This document shows, piece after piece, positions 5,912 through 16,518 of a stretch of DNA of 51,191 nucleotides; the first letter of the stretch is position 1, and every line of letters starts with the position of its first letter. This stretch comes from Bacteroidaceae bacterium (GTDB taxonomy: Bacteria > Bacteroidota > Bacteroidia > Bacteroidales > Bacteroidaceae): NCBI GenBank assembly GCA_024682395.1, contig JAIKZH010000061.1:1-51191 (forward strand). The letters are read 5' to 3'. The position numbers were made by a program, and so were the translations under genes. The notes under the pieces are model-generated. The model was not told the origin of the DNA. It was given only the letters and a program-made list of their open reading frames with translations, and did not search any database.

Positions 5912-8605
5912 TTATTTTATTATATTATTGATATCAATTGTAGTTTCATTGTTTGCAATTGACCTAATATGTATGTCGCGTTGTGGAAATGGAATTTCTA
6001 TATCGTTTTCGTTGAGAGCGGTGTAAACTGACTCGCGGATTTCTGCTGTGAATGCGTTTTTTTGGTCAACTAACATCCATGCTCTAATCTGAAGATCTAC
6101 ACTGCTGTCGCCGAAGTCGCTGACAATAACTTCGAGTGTCTTATCTGGTGAGACGATAGGTCTTCCGTCAAATTTCTTTTGGCACAATGGTGTTATTGTT
6201 TTCAGTATAACGTCACGTACTTTTTGTATATTACTTCCGTATGCTACTCCAATTGGAATCTTTACTAATTCGTAACTATGATTTCGTGTTAAGTTTTTGA
6301 AGTTCTTATTAAAGAGCGATGCGTTGAGGAATGCAATAACAGAACCATCGAGTGTGATAATTTGTGTTGACTGGTAAGTTATTGATTCTACCTTACCTTG
6401 TATTCCGTCGCACTCAATATAGTCGCCAACGCGCAAACGTCCGGTCATGAGACTTATTCCGTAGAAGAAGTTCTCCAAGAGGTCTTTCATCGCAAAACCC
6501 ATACCGGTTGCTAATCCGGCGAAAACTATTTCTATTCCACTTGGTGGAACTTTTAGGAATTTTAGAGTGAAGATGAAATAAGTACCCCAAACAAGTATTG
6601 CAATGATATTTCGTGCAAGTGTCTCGTTGAACTCTCCGCCTCCTTTTTCGAGTGCTTTATGTGTGCGATACAGTTGATATACTGTTCTTATTACATAATT
6701 CAGGTATCTGAAGATGAAGAAGCATTCTATGATGATTCCCAATTTCTTGATTGATATCTCCAAGAATCCTTTTAAGGCATAGTTGTGGTCGAATATCTCC
6801 TTACATTTGGCAGTCATCTCGAATACATCTGCCGACATGTATATAGATGTTATTATTGACAATAGGGCGATGATAGGGATTAATGTCTTTATTATAAAGT
6901 CGTATGCCCATGTCTTATGTATGAACTGTCCTTTCTTGATTCTCTCGATTAAGACTCCATTTCCTTTTTGCAATAGTAGCTCTTTTCTTCCAGAGAATGT
7001 TCTTTCGCTTACAATAATTTTCTTAGTCAGTATATTCTTCTCATATATTTCTAAGAGGTCATATACGCATGTAATGGTTTGTATTGCAGCAAGTTGGAAT
7101 GTCCACCAGATAATAATCTGTACAGCCATGAGGGTGAATCCTGCAAGTGAGCACACGCTGGCAGTGACCATTACAGTGAATGATATACTTGAGTATGTAA
7201 GATCAGCCAATGGCAGGTTGTGTCTGCTTTTGCGTATTGCATAGAACTGCCATATAGTGAAGCCAATCAAGATAGGTGGGCATATCAAGTTTACCAGATT
7301 GTTTGGTATAAGCACTATTCTAAAGAATATGATTATCAGAGCCATACAGAGGTAAGGCATATATATTCTAATGCCGTCGCATGTCTGTTCGGCTTTCAGA
7401 CGTATAAGTAATGATATGAGTAGTGCTTCAATTAACCATGAGAATGTCATCATGAGGTCTGATGCCATGATGAATAGGTTAAATGACAGGTTTTGTTTTA
7501 CAATTGATAATGCAACCGCAAATATTAGTACTCCTAATGCGAGTACGCATGTGTTGCGTTGGTATTTCTTGAATGTGTCAGGATCGAAATTTATCCTGTT
7601 ATTCTTAAGTCGATGTAATATTTTCTTTGAGAATTTTGTTTTTCTCAGTAGGTATGGTATAAGTCTGATAAATATATTACTCAAGATGGTTGCGATGAAT
7701 ATATATACCAACATGAATATACTTACTGCAAGAATGATAGGTCCGCGCCATTCGGATTTACCTTTCTTTCCTTTTCCTAATGGACGGTATTTAAAATCTA
7801 CATCCTTTTGAATCAAAGGAATTTGTCGTGGAAGTTGCGATAATATTGTCAGATAATTTGATGTACCATCTTTGAAAATACTTTGTTGTAAGTCTTTGTA
7901 GCGTTGTTTTGTATAGTTGTTAAGGTTTTCAACCTTATTTGTAACAGCTTTATAGTAATGGTGGTCTTTATCAATGTTGATGAGTATGCGTAATAAGTTG
8001 TTACGTATGGCTTTAGCATACATAATACATTCCTCACGGTCTTTTTGCTCTTCTTTCGATAATGTGAAAGGGGCTTTATGTTTGATAAAAGTAGTATCTC
8101 CTTTTATTGAATCGATTTTTATCTCTGTTAGTCCGTCTTTAAGATATTTCTTATGATTTTGTTTTTTAATCGTTGATGGTGGAAGTTCTTCAAGTGAGGT
8201 GATAAGACTATCGTATCGTGCCACTTCTCCCATTATGTTTTTCTGTATCTTCTCATAAGGAACATTGTTCTTATTCAGTTCCTTATATAGATTAGATGCT
8301 TCTGTACATGCGTATGCAAGGTCTAAGGTAAAGTCTGTTTTTTGTGAATAGAGAATAAGGCTGATTTGATCAGCTCTTTTCATGAAGTCAACCAATTTTT
8401 GATGTTGAGCCGCACTTCTGTGGCTATATTGTTGCATCATGAATTTTTGGTTTCCGTATGTGTCTTTTAACTCGAGTTTTAATATCCCGAGAGTTTTTGA
8501 CAGGTCTTTTTCCTTTAATACAGCATGTATTGGAAGTACCGCTATGAAAGTAAGCAGTATGACAGATATAATCTTTTTTATTACTTCAGATTTGTAGTTA
8601 GTCAT
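5912..8605 (-). CDS. Large MscS-family mechanosensitive channel
   Basis: 897 residues. A signal peptide (about 1-28) is followed by a helical periplasmic region to about residue 285, then a multi-span membrane region (about 290-680). The MscS pore and beta domain follow, with the pore-lining helix GLATGMGFAMKDLLENF near residues 694-710 and then GRLRVGDYIECDGIQGKVE. The Gly/Ala-rich packing of the pore helix and the GDYIE motif are diagnostic. The architecture resembles large MscK/YbdG-like channels rather than the small MscS. It should release solutes on osmotic downshock. The upstream gene overlaps its start by 8 bases, indicating translational coupling. Confidence 0.9.
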   Translation of the reverse strand: MTNYKSEVIKKIISVILLTFIAVLPIHAVLKEKDLSKTLGILKLELKDTYGNQKFMMQQYSHRSAAQHQKLVDFMKRADQISLILYSQKTDFTLDLAYACTEASNLYKELNKNNVPYEKIQKNIMGEVARYDSLITSLEELPPSTIKKQNHKKYLKDGLTEIKIDSIKGDTTFIKHKAPFTLSKEEQKDREECIMYAKAIRNNLLRILINIDKDHHYYKAVTNKVENLNNYTKQRYKDLQQSIFKDGTSNYLTILSQLPRQIPLIQKDVDFKYRPLGKGKKGKSEWRGPIILAVSIFMLVYIFIATILSNIFIRLIPYLLRKTKFSKKILHRLKNNRINFDPDTFKKYQRNTCVLALGVLIFAVALSIVKQNLSFNLFIMASDLMMTFSWLIEALLISLLIRLKAEQTCDGIRIYMPYLCMALIIIFFRIVLIPNNLVNLICPPILIGFTIWQFYAIRKSRHNLPLADLTYSSISFTVMVTASVCSLAGFTLMAVQIIIWWTFQLAAIQTITCVYDLLEIYEKNILTKKIIVSERTFSGRKELLLQKGNGVLIERIKKGQFIHKTWAYDFIIKTLIPIIALLSIITSIYMSADVFEMTAKCKEIFDHNYALKGFLEISIKKLGIIIECFFIFRYLNYVIRTVYQLYRTHKALEKGGGEFNETLARNIIAILVWGTYFIFTLKFLKVPPSGIEIVFAGLATGMGFAMKDLLENFFYGISLMTGRLRVGDYIECDGIQGKVESITYQSTQIITLDGSVIAFLNASLFNKNFKNLTRNHSYELVKIPIGVAYGSNIQKVRDVILKTITPLCQKKFDGRPIVSPDKTLEVIVSDFGDSSVDLQIRAWMLVDQKNAFTAEIRESVYTALNENDIEIPFPQRDIHIRSIANNETTIDINNIIK

Positions 8606-9302
8606 TTGTAATAAGTTTCTTTAGTGCGTTGTATAACTTGTTAAGGATAATTCTGATTTTATTATTTTGTCCGATTTCTTCACTTATAAACTCAGCATCT
8701 CCTACGGTGTTTGTTAGTTCTTTTGTGTCATCGTTGTCATCGTCGTCTTCGTTCATGTAGATATCAAGTTGTTTATGTAGATTTTGTTTTATATCTATCA
8801 GTAAACCCTTGAAACCTTTATTGCGTCTGAACCGATTATATGCTTGTTTCCTATTTATGCAGAATAGGATGAATCTGTGCCAGCATCTTATCAGTAGTTG
8901 CCAAATGATTTTGGATAACTTAATCAGTCCTTGCCATATTTTATATAATGTAGGACGTAAATTTATCAGTGCGTTCAGTGTTGCTTTCAGCAACCATATA
9001 ATTCCTCTCCAGATAGCTTGTAACAGCCAGACAAATGCTTTTGTGATGTATATTGCCATGTCTTTGAGCCATAGCTTGAATTTCTTTACTTTGTCTTGTG
9101 TGCTGTTTGAATTCCAGAATACGATAATTCTGGATATTAGAGCCATGAGTAGGGCTATTAATAACTTGATTATCTTTAATATAAGGCGGAATGTCCTGAC
9201 TAAAAACTTGAGTATGACTTTTAGCAGCAGAATACTTATTTCGCTAAGCATCTGTAGCCAGTTTCTCTCAGAAGAAGGCCTGTGTCCACTATTGTAACTC
9301 AT
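8598..9302 (-). CDS. Basic, Trp/Leu-rich membrane-associated protein coupled to the MscS-type channel
   Basis: 234 residues, family not recognised. Residues 15-145 are a run of amphipathic to hydrophobic segments very rich in Leu, Ile, Trp and Lys, for example FVWLLQAIWRGIIWLLK and LSKIIWQLLIRCW, that look like several in-plane or re-entrant helices rather than classic spans. A basic stretch (NRKQAYNRFRRNKGFKG) and an acidic cluster (NEDDDDNDDTKE, near residue 185) follow. The stop overlaps the first codons of the MscS-family gene by 8 bases, so translation is probably coupled and the two proteins may act together. The operon promoter lies just upstream. Function is unknown. Confidence 0.7.
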   Translation of the reverse strand: MSYNSGHRPSSERNWLQMLSEISILLLKVILKFLVRTFRLILKIIKLLIALLMALISRIIVFWNSNSTQDKVKKFKLWLKDMAIYITKAFVWLLQAIWRGIIWLLKATLNALINLRPTLYKIWQGLIKLSKIIWQLLIRCWHRFILFCINRKQAYNRFRRNKGFKGLLIDIKQNLHKQLDIYMNEDDDDNDDTKELTNTVGDAEFISEEIGQNNKIRIILNKLYNALKKLITND

Positions 9303-9344
9303 TGGTTTTTATTCGTTCCCTCAATAAAGATGTCAAATTTTCTG

Positions 9345-9375
9345 CAAAGGTAGTTATAAAATATAATTTGACAAT
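9345..9375 (-). promoter_or_regulatory. Promoter of the Trp-rich protein/MscS operon
   Basis: On the minus strand ATTG (9375-9372) is followed after 19 bases by TACCTTTG (9352-9345), the standard Bacteroidetes -33/-7 arrangement with one mismatch in the -33 box. Transcription would start about 35 bases before the ATG at 9302. Confidence 0.65.
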
Positions 9376-9413
9376 AATTTATGATGTAAAAAAATGTTTA
9401 TTTTTGAATTAGC

Positions 9414-9450
9414 AAACAAGTGTGCCATTTTATCAATAGCACACTTGTTT
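9414..9450 (-). terminator. Probable secA terminator
   Basis: A perfect 12-bp stem (9414-9425 with 9439-9450) with a 13-base loop lies 40 bases past the secA stop codon. The T-tract after it is short, so termination efficiency is uncertain. Confidence 0.55.
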
Positions 9451-9491
9451 ATTTATGATAGAATCTATTTGATTTTTAATGTTTATATAAA

Positions 9492-12400
9492 TCAAAGACC
9501 TTTACCATGACAATGTTTGAATTTCTTTCCTGAACCACATGGACATAAGTCGTTTCTTCCAACTTTTGGTCCATTGTTTTGTATTGGTGCTGTTGGTTGT
9601 GCTGCACGTGTGTCGGAATTGGCAGCAGCCTGCATACCTCTTTGTGTTTCAGAAGGTTGACTGAGGTCTTCCTTTGATTCTACGTAATGTGGCTGTGGTT
9701 GCTGTTGTTCTTGCTTTGGTGCTTGATGTACCTCTTCTTGATTTTGCATAGGTATGTTACAACGCATAAGCACACTTATTGTTCCGTCGTTGATATTATC
9801 AATCATTCTGTCGAACAGAGTTACTGATTCGATTTTGAATACAAGTAGTGGATCTTTCTGCTCGTAACTTGCATTTTGTACGGAATGTTTCAGCTCATCT
9901 AATTGACGTAGATTTTCTTGCCATGATTCGTCAATTTTCTGAAGCAGTATTAGTTTTTCAAACACAAGGAATATGTTCTTTGCTTCTGCTTCGTATGTTT
10001 CTTTTAATGGAACGGCAATGTTATATCCTCTTTTACCATCAGTTAGAGGAATGATAATGTTCTCATACATAGAACCTTTTTCCTCATAGATGTTTTTGAT
10101 TACTGGCCATGCTGTATTTGCAATTCTTTCTGTACGTTCTTTGAATTTAGCAAGTACTGCATCGTAAGTCAAATCCAAAAGTTTATTTGTATTTCCTTCG
10201 AATTGTTCAACAGTGAAAGGTACTTCCATTGCGAAGATTCTGATGAACTGCTCATTGCATCCTTCGTAATCATTGTTTAGAATGATTTTCTTTATACGAT
10301 CCCAAATTATGTTAGAGATATCCATTCCGATACGTTCTCCCATAAGTGCATGACGACGTCTTTCGTATATTACTTTACGTTGCTTGTTCATCACGTCGTC
10401 GTATTCGAGGAGGCGTTTACGGATACCGAAGTTGTTTTCTTCTACTTTCTTCTGTGCACGTTCTATAGATTTGTTGATCATTGGGTGTTCAATCATCTCA
10501 CCTTCTTCAAATCCCATTCGGTCCATGATCTTACTGATACGGTCTGAAGCGAACAGACGCATAAGTTTATCTTCGAGACTTACGTAGAATACAGAAGAAC
10601 CTGGGTCACCTTGTCGTCCGGCACGTCCACGCAACTGACGGTCAACGCGTCGGCTTTCGTGACGTTCTGTACCGATGATAGCAAGACCTCCAGCTTCTTT
10701 CACTTCTGGTGAGAGTTTGATATCTGTACCACGACCTGCCATGTTTGTTGCAATAGTCACAATACTTTTCTGTCCAGCGTTTTTAACGATGTCGGCTTCT
10801 CTTTCGTGGAGTTTAGCGTTCAGAACGTTATGTGGTATCTTTCTCATTGAAAGCATTTTGCTGAGCATTTCAGATATTTCAACCGATGTAGTACCGACAA
10901 GAACTGGTCGTCCTTTAGCTACCAAACGTTCAACTTCTTCAATAACAGCTTTATATTTCTCACGATTAGTTTTGTAAACTCTGTCGTTTTGGTCGTCACG
11001 GATTACAGGTACGTTTGTTGGAATCTCAACTACATCGAGTTTGTAGATGTCCCAGAATTCACCAGCTTCAGTGATAGCTGTACCGGTCATACCTGCAAGT
11101 TTGTGATACATACGGAAATAGTTCTGTAGAGTTATAGTAGCATAAGTCTGAGTAGCATCTGTTACTTTTACTCTTTCTTTTGCTTCTACAGCTTGATGAA
11201 GTCCATCGCTCCATCTACGTCCTTCCATTATACGTCCTGTTTGTTCGTCAACGATTTTTACTTCTCCGTCCATTACAACGTAGTCGTCGTCGATTTCGAA
11301 CATAGTGTATGCTTTTAAGAGTTGTTGCATTGTGTGTACACGTTCGCTCTTAACAGCATATTCTTGCCAGAGTTCGTCTTTCTTAGCAACTCGTTCTTCT
11401 TCGCTAAGATTTGCATTCTCTAATTCTGATAATTGTGATGCGATGTCAGGTAAGATGAAGAATGTGTCGTCTTTTACGATATCGGCAATAAGTTGGTTAC
11501 CTTTATCTGTCATTTCAACAGATTTCATCTTTTCATCGCAGACGAAGAATAACGGATCTGTAGCTTCAGGCATACGTCTGTTGTTATTCTCCATATAGAT
11601 TTCCTCTGTTTTGAGGAGACCTGTCTTTATGCCTGGTTCTGAAAGGTATTTGATGAATGCTTTATTCTTAGGGAGTGCTTTATATGCGCGGAAGAGTGAA
11701 AGGAAACCTGCTTCAATATCTTTTTGGTTATCGCTGTCGATAAGTCGTTTAGCTTCAGTAAGATATTGAAGTGCTTGTTTTTTCTGTGCTTCGACAAGTT
11801 TTTCGATATACGGACAGAATTGTTCGAACATCTGAACTTCGCCTTTTGGTACAGGACCAGAGATAATCAATGGTGTACGTGCATCGTCAATAAGAACGGA
11901 GTCAACCTCATCGACAATGGCATAATTATGTTTGCGCTGTACAAGATCTTGTGGGCGCATTGCCATATTGTCACGTAAGTAGTCGAAACCGAATTCGTTA
12001 TTTGTTCCGTATGTTACTTCTGCTTGATATGCTCTTCTTCTGTCTGCTGAGTTTGGCTTATGTTTGTCGATACAGTCAACATTCATCTGGTGGAACAAGA
12101 AAATAGGGGAGTTCCATTCAGAGTCGCGTCGAGCCAGATAATCGTTAACAGTGACAACATGAACACCGTTTCCTGTGAGGGCATTAAGGAATACTGGTAG
12201 GATACTTGTTAATGTTTTTCCTTCACCAGTCATCATTTCTGCAATCTTTCCTTGATGGAGTACAACACCACCAAACAACTGACAATCGTATGGGATCCAT
12301 ATATTAGGTGCCCCGTCGAATACTTCGTGTATAAGAACTTTGTCGTCTTTGATTTCAACAACACCAGGGTAGCGCAGTACAGCTTCGCGGTCGAAGTCGG

Positions 12401-12803
12401 TTGGAGTAAGCGCCAAATCCTCAATGGTTTTAGCTTCTCTGAAACGTCGGCATGTATCTTTCACGATAGCATACACCAGTGGCATTATTTCGTCAAGTTT
12501 TTTATCAAAAACTTTTAATACTTCTTCTTCTAACTTGTCAATTTTTTCAAAAAGAGGTGCTCTGTTTTGTATTTCAGTTTTCTCGATTTGATCTTTAACT
12601 TCTTTGATCTCGTTGCGTAAATCTGCAGCAGCATCCTGAATGTCTTGTTTCAGTTGTTGTGTTTTCTGACGCAATTCATCATTTGACAATGCAGCCAAAG
12701 TTGGGTAAATATTATTAACCTCCATAACAAATGGACGTATTGCCTTGATGTCTCTTTGTGCTTTATTACCAAAGAGTTTGGTCATTAAATCATTGAATCC
12801 CAT
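9492..12803 (-). CDS. secA: Preprotein translocase ATPase SecA
   Basis: 1103 residues, the long form usual in Bacteroidetes. The Walker A motif [10 protein letters not shown] falls near residues 190-199 and the DEAD-like Walker B as [15 protein letters not shown]. Later come [12 protein letters not shown], the helicase motifs [10 protein letters not shown] and [10 protein letters not shown], and [17 protein letters not shown] Gln/Pro-rich linker (about 1030-1075) leads to the SEC-C zinc motif [12 protein letters not shown] at the very C-terminus, which binds SecB or the ribosome. Relative to E. coli SecA there are extra acidic/helical stretches in the N-terminal and preprotein-crosslinking regions. 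SecA drives secretory proteins through SecYEG. It has its own promoter inside the 3' end of the upstream gene. Confidence 0.98.
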   Translation of the reverse strand: MGFNDLMTKLFGNKAQRDIKAIRPFVMEVNNIYPTLAALSNDELRQKTQQLKQDIQDAAADLRNEIKEVKDQIEKTEIQNRAPLFEKIDKLEEEVLKVFDKKLDEIMPLVYAIVKDTCRRFREAKTIEDLALTPTDFDREAVLRYPGVVEIKDDKVLIHEVFDGAPNIWIPYDCQLFGGVVLHQGKIAEMMTGEGKTLTSILPVFLNALTGNGVHVVTVNDYLARRDSEWNSPIFLFHQMNVDCIDKHKPNSADRRRAYQAEVTYGTNNEFGFDYLRDNMAMRPQDLVQRKHNYAIVDEVDSVLIDDARTPLIISGPVPKGEVQMFEQFCPYIEKLVEAQKKQALQYLTEAKRLIDSDNQKDIEAGFLSLFRAYKALPKNKAFIKYLSEPGIKTGLLKTEEIYMENNNRRMPEATDPLFFVCDEKMKSVEMTDKGNQLIADIVKDDTFFILPDIASQLSELENANLSEEERVAKKDELWQEYAVKSERVHTMQQLLKAYTMFEIDDDYVVMDGEVKIVDEQTGRIMEGRRWSDGLHQAVEAKERVKVTDATQTYATITLQNYFRMYHKLAGMTGTAITEAGEFWDIYKLDVVEIPTNVPVIRDDQNDRVYKTNREKYKAVIEEVERLVAKGRPVLVGTTSVEISEMLSKMLSMRKIPHNVLNAKLHEREADIVKNAGQKSIVTIATNMAGRGTDIKLSPEVKEAGGLAIIGTERHESRRVDRQLRGRAGRQGDPGSSVFYVSLEDKLMRLFASDRISKIMDRMGFEEGEMIEHPMINKSIERAQKKVEENNFGIRKRLLEYDDVMNKQRKVIYERRRHALMGERIGMDISNIIWDRIKKIILNNDYEGCNEQFIRIFAMEVPFTVEQFEGNTNKLLDLTYDAVLAKFKERTERIANTAWPVIKNIYEEKGSMYENIIIPLTDGKRGYNIAVPLKETYEAEAKNIFLVFEKLILLQKIDESWQENLRQLDELKHSVQNASYEQKDPLLVFKIESVTLFDRMIDNINDGTISVLMRCNIPMQNQEEVHQAPKQEQQQPQPHYVESKEDLSQPSETQRGMQAAANSDTRAAQPTAPIQNNGPKVGRNDLCPCGSGKKFKHCHGKGL

Positions 12804-12818
12804 GTTTTATATTAAGTT

Positions 12819-14042
12819 TTATTGTTTCGGTATTATTTTTTGTTTTGCAAAGATATGAAAAAAAATTATGTTTACAATTACTCTAACCAGCAAAATCGAT
12901 GCCAATGGTAAAATGGCAGTATTAAGAGTTTGTTGAACTAAAACAATTGTCAGTATGAATATTATAATATCTGCCAATATGACGTATGACAGAATTTTTG
13001 TCTTTCGTTTTATTATGAATGGTATTGTTATGTATGCCAATGGATTGAATAGAATTACAAGGTAGTTTGTGCTGACTCCTGGATGATCTGAGAAGAAAAA
13101 CAGGAATGAGATAAGCAACCCTATGGTGCCAAAACAAAATGCGAGTACGACATCAAACCACTTGAAAATTTTCTTTCTTTTGATTTCGTAGCATGTCAGT
13201 AGTATTGACAACAACAATAATCCGGTAGTGAAAATAAGTGCTGTGTGGCTTTTGTCTTCTTTTATGCTGGTATCATGCTTTACTGGGCATGATGTGGCTA
13301 ACACCAGATTTCTTGTTGTGTTATCGCGATTATGTATAACTGCTTGACTTACTTGTTCTTGAAGATTTGATGGAATGAACATCTGTTGTCTTTTGCTTAG
13401 TGGTTTGTCAATTTCAGTACCAAGAAGCATGTCTATCCCAAACTCAATCCAGTTGTTGACAGATGTGTGTTTACGTAATATTTCACGTGTTGTGAGATTT
13501 GTATATGACGATTCCCCATATTGGACTTCTCCGTCTATAACTCTTTCAATCATGTCACGTGCTCTGGTGGCGCAATTGTCGTATAACCAATTATATTTGT
13601 ATAATCGATTTTCTGGAAGAAGATTCTCGAAAAGAAGTGCTTGTATCTGTATTTTTTCTTCAGGTGTGAGATTTAATATCTGTTCTGTAACATTTACGTT
13701 ACGTTCATTATATCGTTCAAAGAAGAAATCAGCAGGTTCTGCTCCCAGTTCATAGAATGTCTCACCTTTTACAAACTTATATATAAAGTTTTCGGTTTTA
13801 TAATTGAACATTCCATAATTGAACACAATGTCTCTTCGGTTTTGTGGGTCAATCACGCGTATTGCAGTATGTCCGAAGAAGGCATGAATTTCTGTTCCTG
13901 GTGAACAGGTGATAAGTGACACTTGTATGTCTTGTCCTGATTGTTCCACGTAAGAGGAGTCGTTTTCTTGTGCATGAACAAGATTCGTACATAACAACAT
14001 ATTAATAATGAAGGCAAGCACCTTCATTATTAATAATCGCAT
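12819..14042 (-). CDS. DUF4105 / Lnb-type lipoprotein N-acyltransferase-like membrane protein
   Basis: 407 residues from the ATG at 14042. The frame extends to a TTG at 14066, but the ATG gives a clean signal peptide ending at NLVHA (residue 24). The periplasmic half shows the DUF4105 core: TCSPGTEIHAFFGHTAIRV (about 45-63), NYGMFNY (about 75-81) and LYDNCATRARDMIE (about 153-166). His58 and Cys157 are good catalytic candidates. Five membrane helices fill the C-terminal 130 residues. Members of this family act as the lipoprotein N-acyltransferase Lnb in Bacteroides, so it probably completes lipoprotein maturation; that is transferred from family knowledge. It ends 15 bases before secA. Confidence 0.8.
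   Translation of the reverse strand: MRLLIMKVLAFIINMLLCTNLVHAQENDSSYVEQSGQDIQVSLITCSPGTEIHAFFGHTAIRVIDPQNRRDIVFNYGMFNYKTENFIYKFVKGETFYELGAEPADFFFERYNERNVNVTEQILNLTPEEKIQIQALLFENLLPENRLYKYNWLYDNCATRARDMIERVIDGEVQYGESSYTNLTTREILRKHTSVNNWIEFGIDMLLGTEIDKPLSKRQQMFIPSNLQEQVSQAVIHNRDNTTRNLVLATSCPVKHDTSIKEDKSHTALIFTTGLLLLSILLTCYEIKRKKIFKWFDVVLAFCFGTIGLLISFLFFFSDHPGVSTNYLVILFNPLAYITIPFIIKRKTKILSYVILADIIIFILTIVLVQQTLNTAILPLASILLVRVIVNIIFFHIFAKQKIIPKQ
12848..12878 (-). promoter_or_regulatory. secA promoter
   Basis: On the minus strand ATTG (12878-12875) is followed after 19 bases by TATCTTTG (12855-12848), 45 bases before the secA ATG. It lies within the last codons of the upstream Lnb-like gene, so secA can be expressed independently of it. 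Confidence 0.65.
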
Positions 14043-14093
14043 TGGTATATGTTGTTTAAGTGTCAATGTCTGTGTGTGATAATCTGTTGATTA

Positions 14094-16283
14094 TTAGATG
14101 ATAAATAATAATTCTCGGTATTTAGGCAATGGCCACAATTCGTCATCGACTATAATTTCGAGTTTATCAACATGAGTTCGTATTTCTTCGATGAGAGGTG
14201 CCACTGTGTCATGATATGCAATGGCTCTTTCTCTGTTAGATTCAATCTTGTTTGCAACTTTACGTGCGTCAATCAGTTTTCTAACATGTTCTATTATGAA
14301 CGACTCATGTTTTGCAATATTACGTATTATTGCAATATTGTTGCTTGACAGTTCTTCTAATTCTGCATCATTGAATATCTGTTTCATCTTTTGCACATTA
14401 TCTAACAATGATGTCTGATAACGTGTTACGATTGGAATAATATGGTTGATACATATGTCGCCGAATATACGTGCTTCGATTTGTACTCTCTTGATGTATG
14501 TCTCCCATTTTATTTCATTGCGTGCCTGTAACTCAAATTTATTCATTACATTCATGCTTTCAAACATTTTGATAGATTTTTCGTCAAGATATCTGTCGAA
14601 GATGATAGGGCAACTGCTTTCACAGTCTAATCCGCGTTTTTTAGCTTCCTCTTTCCATTCTTCACTATATCCGTTTCCGTTGAAACAGATTGGTTTACAG
14701 TAAACAATGTCTTCTTTTAATACTTTGAGGATCGCTTTTTCTTTTACCTCACCTTGTTCTATCAGTTTATCAACCTTTGTTTTGAAATTTGTAAGAGCTT
14801 CGGCAACGGCAGTGTTCAATGCAATCATAGCACTTGCACTATTAGCCTCAGAACCAATTGCTCTGAATTCGAATCTGTTACCAGTGAAAGCAAAAGGTGA
14901 TGTTCTGTTTCTGTCGGTGTTGTCAATCATCAATTCAGGAAAAGAAGGGATATCAAGTTTCATTGATGTCTTTCCTTTCATTGTGATATTTTCATCGTTG
15001 GCTTTTTCCACATGTTCGAGCATGTCGGAAACAGTTTTTCCAAGGAACGAACTGATTATGGCTGGTGGGGCTTCGTGGGCACCTAATCTGTGTGCGTTGC
15101 TTGCAGAAAAGATACTTGCTTTAAGAAGTCCGTTATGGTCATATACTGCTTTTAATGTTTCTACTATAAATGTGACAAATCGTAAGTTGTCTAAAGGTGT
15201 TTTACCTGGTGCGTGTAGTAGAACTCCAGTATCTGTAGATAATGACCAGTTATTATGTTTTCCAGAACCATTGATTCCTTTGAATGGTTTTTCGTGGAGT
15301 AAACAGCGGAACCCATGTTTTCTTGCAATTTTTTTCATGATAGACATGATTAGCATGTTGTGGTCGATTGCAAGATTACATTCTTCGAAAATTGGAGCAA
15401 GTTCAAACTGATTAGGGGCAACCTCATTGTGTCTTGTCTTACATGGAATACCTAATTCTAAGGCATGTAATTCAAGATCGCGCATGAAATTCTCTACTCG
15501 TTTAGGAATACTTCCAAAATAGTGGTCGTCCATCTGCTGGTTTTTAGCAGATTCGTGTCCTAATAATGTGCGTCCTGTCATAATTAAGTCTGGACGTGCA
15601 CTATAAAGTGATTCATCGACAAGGAAATATTCTTGTTCCCAACCGAGGTTAGTTTTTACTTTCTTAACCTTTGGGTAGAAGTATTGTGCAACAGCAGTTG
15701 CTGCTTTGTCAACAGCAAACAATGCCTTTTTTAGAGGTGCTTTATAATCGAGCGATTCTCCTGTGTATGAGATGAATATAGTTGGAATCATGAGCGTGTC
15801 TCCCATGATAAAGACAGGAGATGTTGGATCCCAAGCAGAATATCCACGTGCTTCGAATGTAGAACGAATACCACCTGATGGGAACGAACTGGCATCAGGC
15901 TCTTGTTGAACAAGGAGTTTTCCTTCGAATTTCTCAATCATACCTCCTTTTCCGTCGTGTTCAACAAAACCATCATGTTTTTCAGCAGTGCCTTCTGTGA
16001 GTGGTTGGAACCAGTGTGTGTAATGTGTTACACCCCATTGCATTGCCCATCGTTTCATTCCGTCAGCAACAGCATCTGCGATTGTAAGATCGAATGGAGC
16101 AGCATTGTCAATTACATCGCACATCTTTTTGTAAACATCCTCTGGCAGAAATTTATGCATGGCAACTTTTCCGAAAACCTTTCTTCCAAAATATTCAGAA
16201 GGACGCTCTTCTGGTTGTTTTATTCTTAGAGGCTGTTTTTTGCAAGCCTCGTTTACCATCTTGAATCTTAATGATGAGGTCAT
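14094..16283 (-). CDS. glnN: Type III glutamine synthetase
   Basis: 729 residues, the usual GSIII length (about 725-730) and much longer than GSI (about 470). Recognisable stretches include the N-terminal EYFGRKVFGKVAMHKFLP, PTIFISYTGESLDYKAPL, EQEYFLVD, TRHNEVAPNQFELAP, INGSGKHNNWSLSTDTG and FTGNRFEFRAIGSEANSA; the last ones contribute to the glutamate, ATP and metal sites. It makes glutamine from glutamate, ammonia and ATP and is a main ammonia-assimilating enzyme in Bacteroidales. A clear promoter precedes it. The Lnb-like gene begins 51 bases downstream; no strong terminator separates them. Confidence 0.96.
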   Translation of the reverse strand: MTSSLRFKMVNEACKKQPLRIKQPEERPSEYFGRKVFGKVAMHKFLPEDVYKKMCDVIDNAAPFDLTIADAVADGMKRWAMQWGVTHYTHWFQPLTEGTAEKHDGFVEHDGKGGMIEKFEGKLLVQQEPDASSFPSGGIRSTFEARGYSAWDPTSPVFIMGDTLMIPTIFISYTGESLDYKAPLKKALFAVDKAATAVAQYFYPKVKKVKTNLGWEQEYFLVDESLYSARPDLIMTGRTLLGHESAKNQQMDDHYFGSIPKRVENFMRDLELHALELGIPCKTRHNEVAPNQFELAPIFEECNLAIDHNMLIMSIMKKIARKHGFRCLLHEKPFKGINGSGKHNNWSLSTDTGVLLHAPGKTPLDNLRFVTFIVETLKAVYDHNGLLKASIFSASNAHRLGAHEAPPAIISSFLGKTVSDMLEHVEKANDENITMKGKTSMKLDIPSFPELMIDNTDRNRTSPFAFTGNRFEFRAIGSEANSASAMIALNTAVAEALTNFKTKVDKLIEQGEVKEKAILKVLKEDIVYCKPICFNGNGYSEEWKEEAKKRGLDCESSCPIIFDRYLDEKSIKMFESMNVMNKFELQARNEIKWETYIKRVQIEARIFGDICINHIIPIVTRYQTSLLDNVQKMKQIFNDAELEELSSNNIAIIRNIAKHESFIIEHVRKLIDARKVANKIESNRERAIAYHDTVAPLIEEIRTHVDKLEIIVDDELWPLPKYRELLFII

Positions 16284-16308
16284 ATTTTATCGTTTTATAA
16301 TGTGTTTG

Positions 16309-16339
16309 CAAAGGTACGAATTTATTGACAATTTACAAT
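16309..16339 (-). promoter_or_regulatory. glnN promoter
   Basis: On the minus strand ATTG (16339-16336) is followed after 19 bases by TACCTTTG (16316-16309), 26 bases before the glnN ATG. This is the standard Bacteroidetes primary-sigma layout. No operator or repeat is obvious. Confidence 0.65.
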
Positions 16340-16518
16340 ACATTTTTATTCTAAATACTTAATTTAGTCTATGAAAAACAGGTTTCGTGTGTTTTGCGCT
16401 CAAGTGGTTTACCTATGATTGTCGATGTTTGTCCTTTTTATGTGTTATGATCTTATCTTTTTCTGTTATGCAAAAAATATTGATGTTGGATGTGGGGCTT
16501 GGGTGTAAGTAGGCTGTT

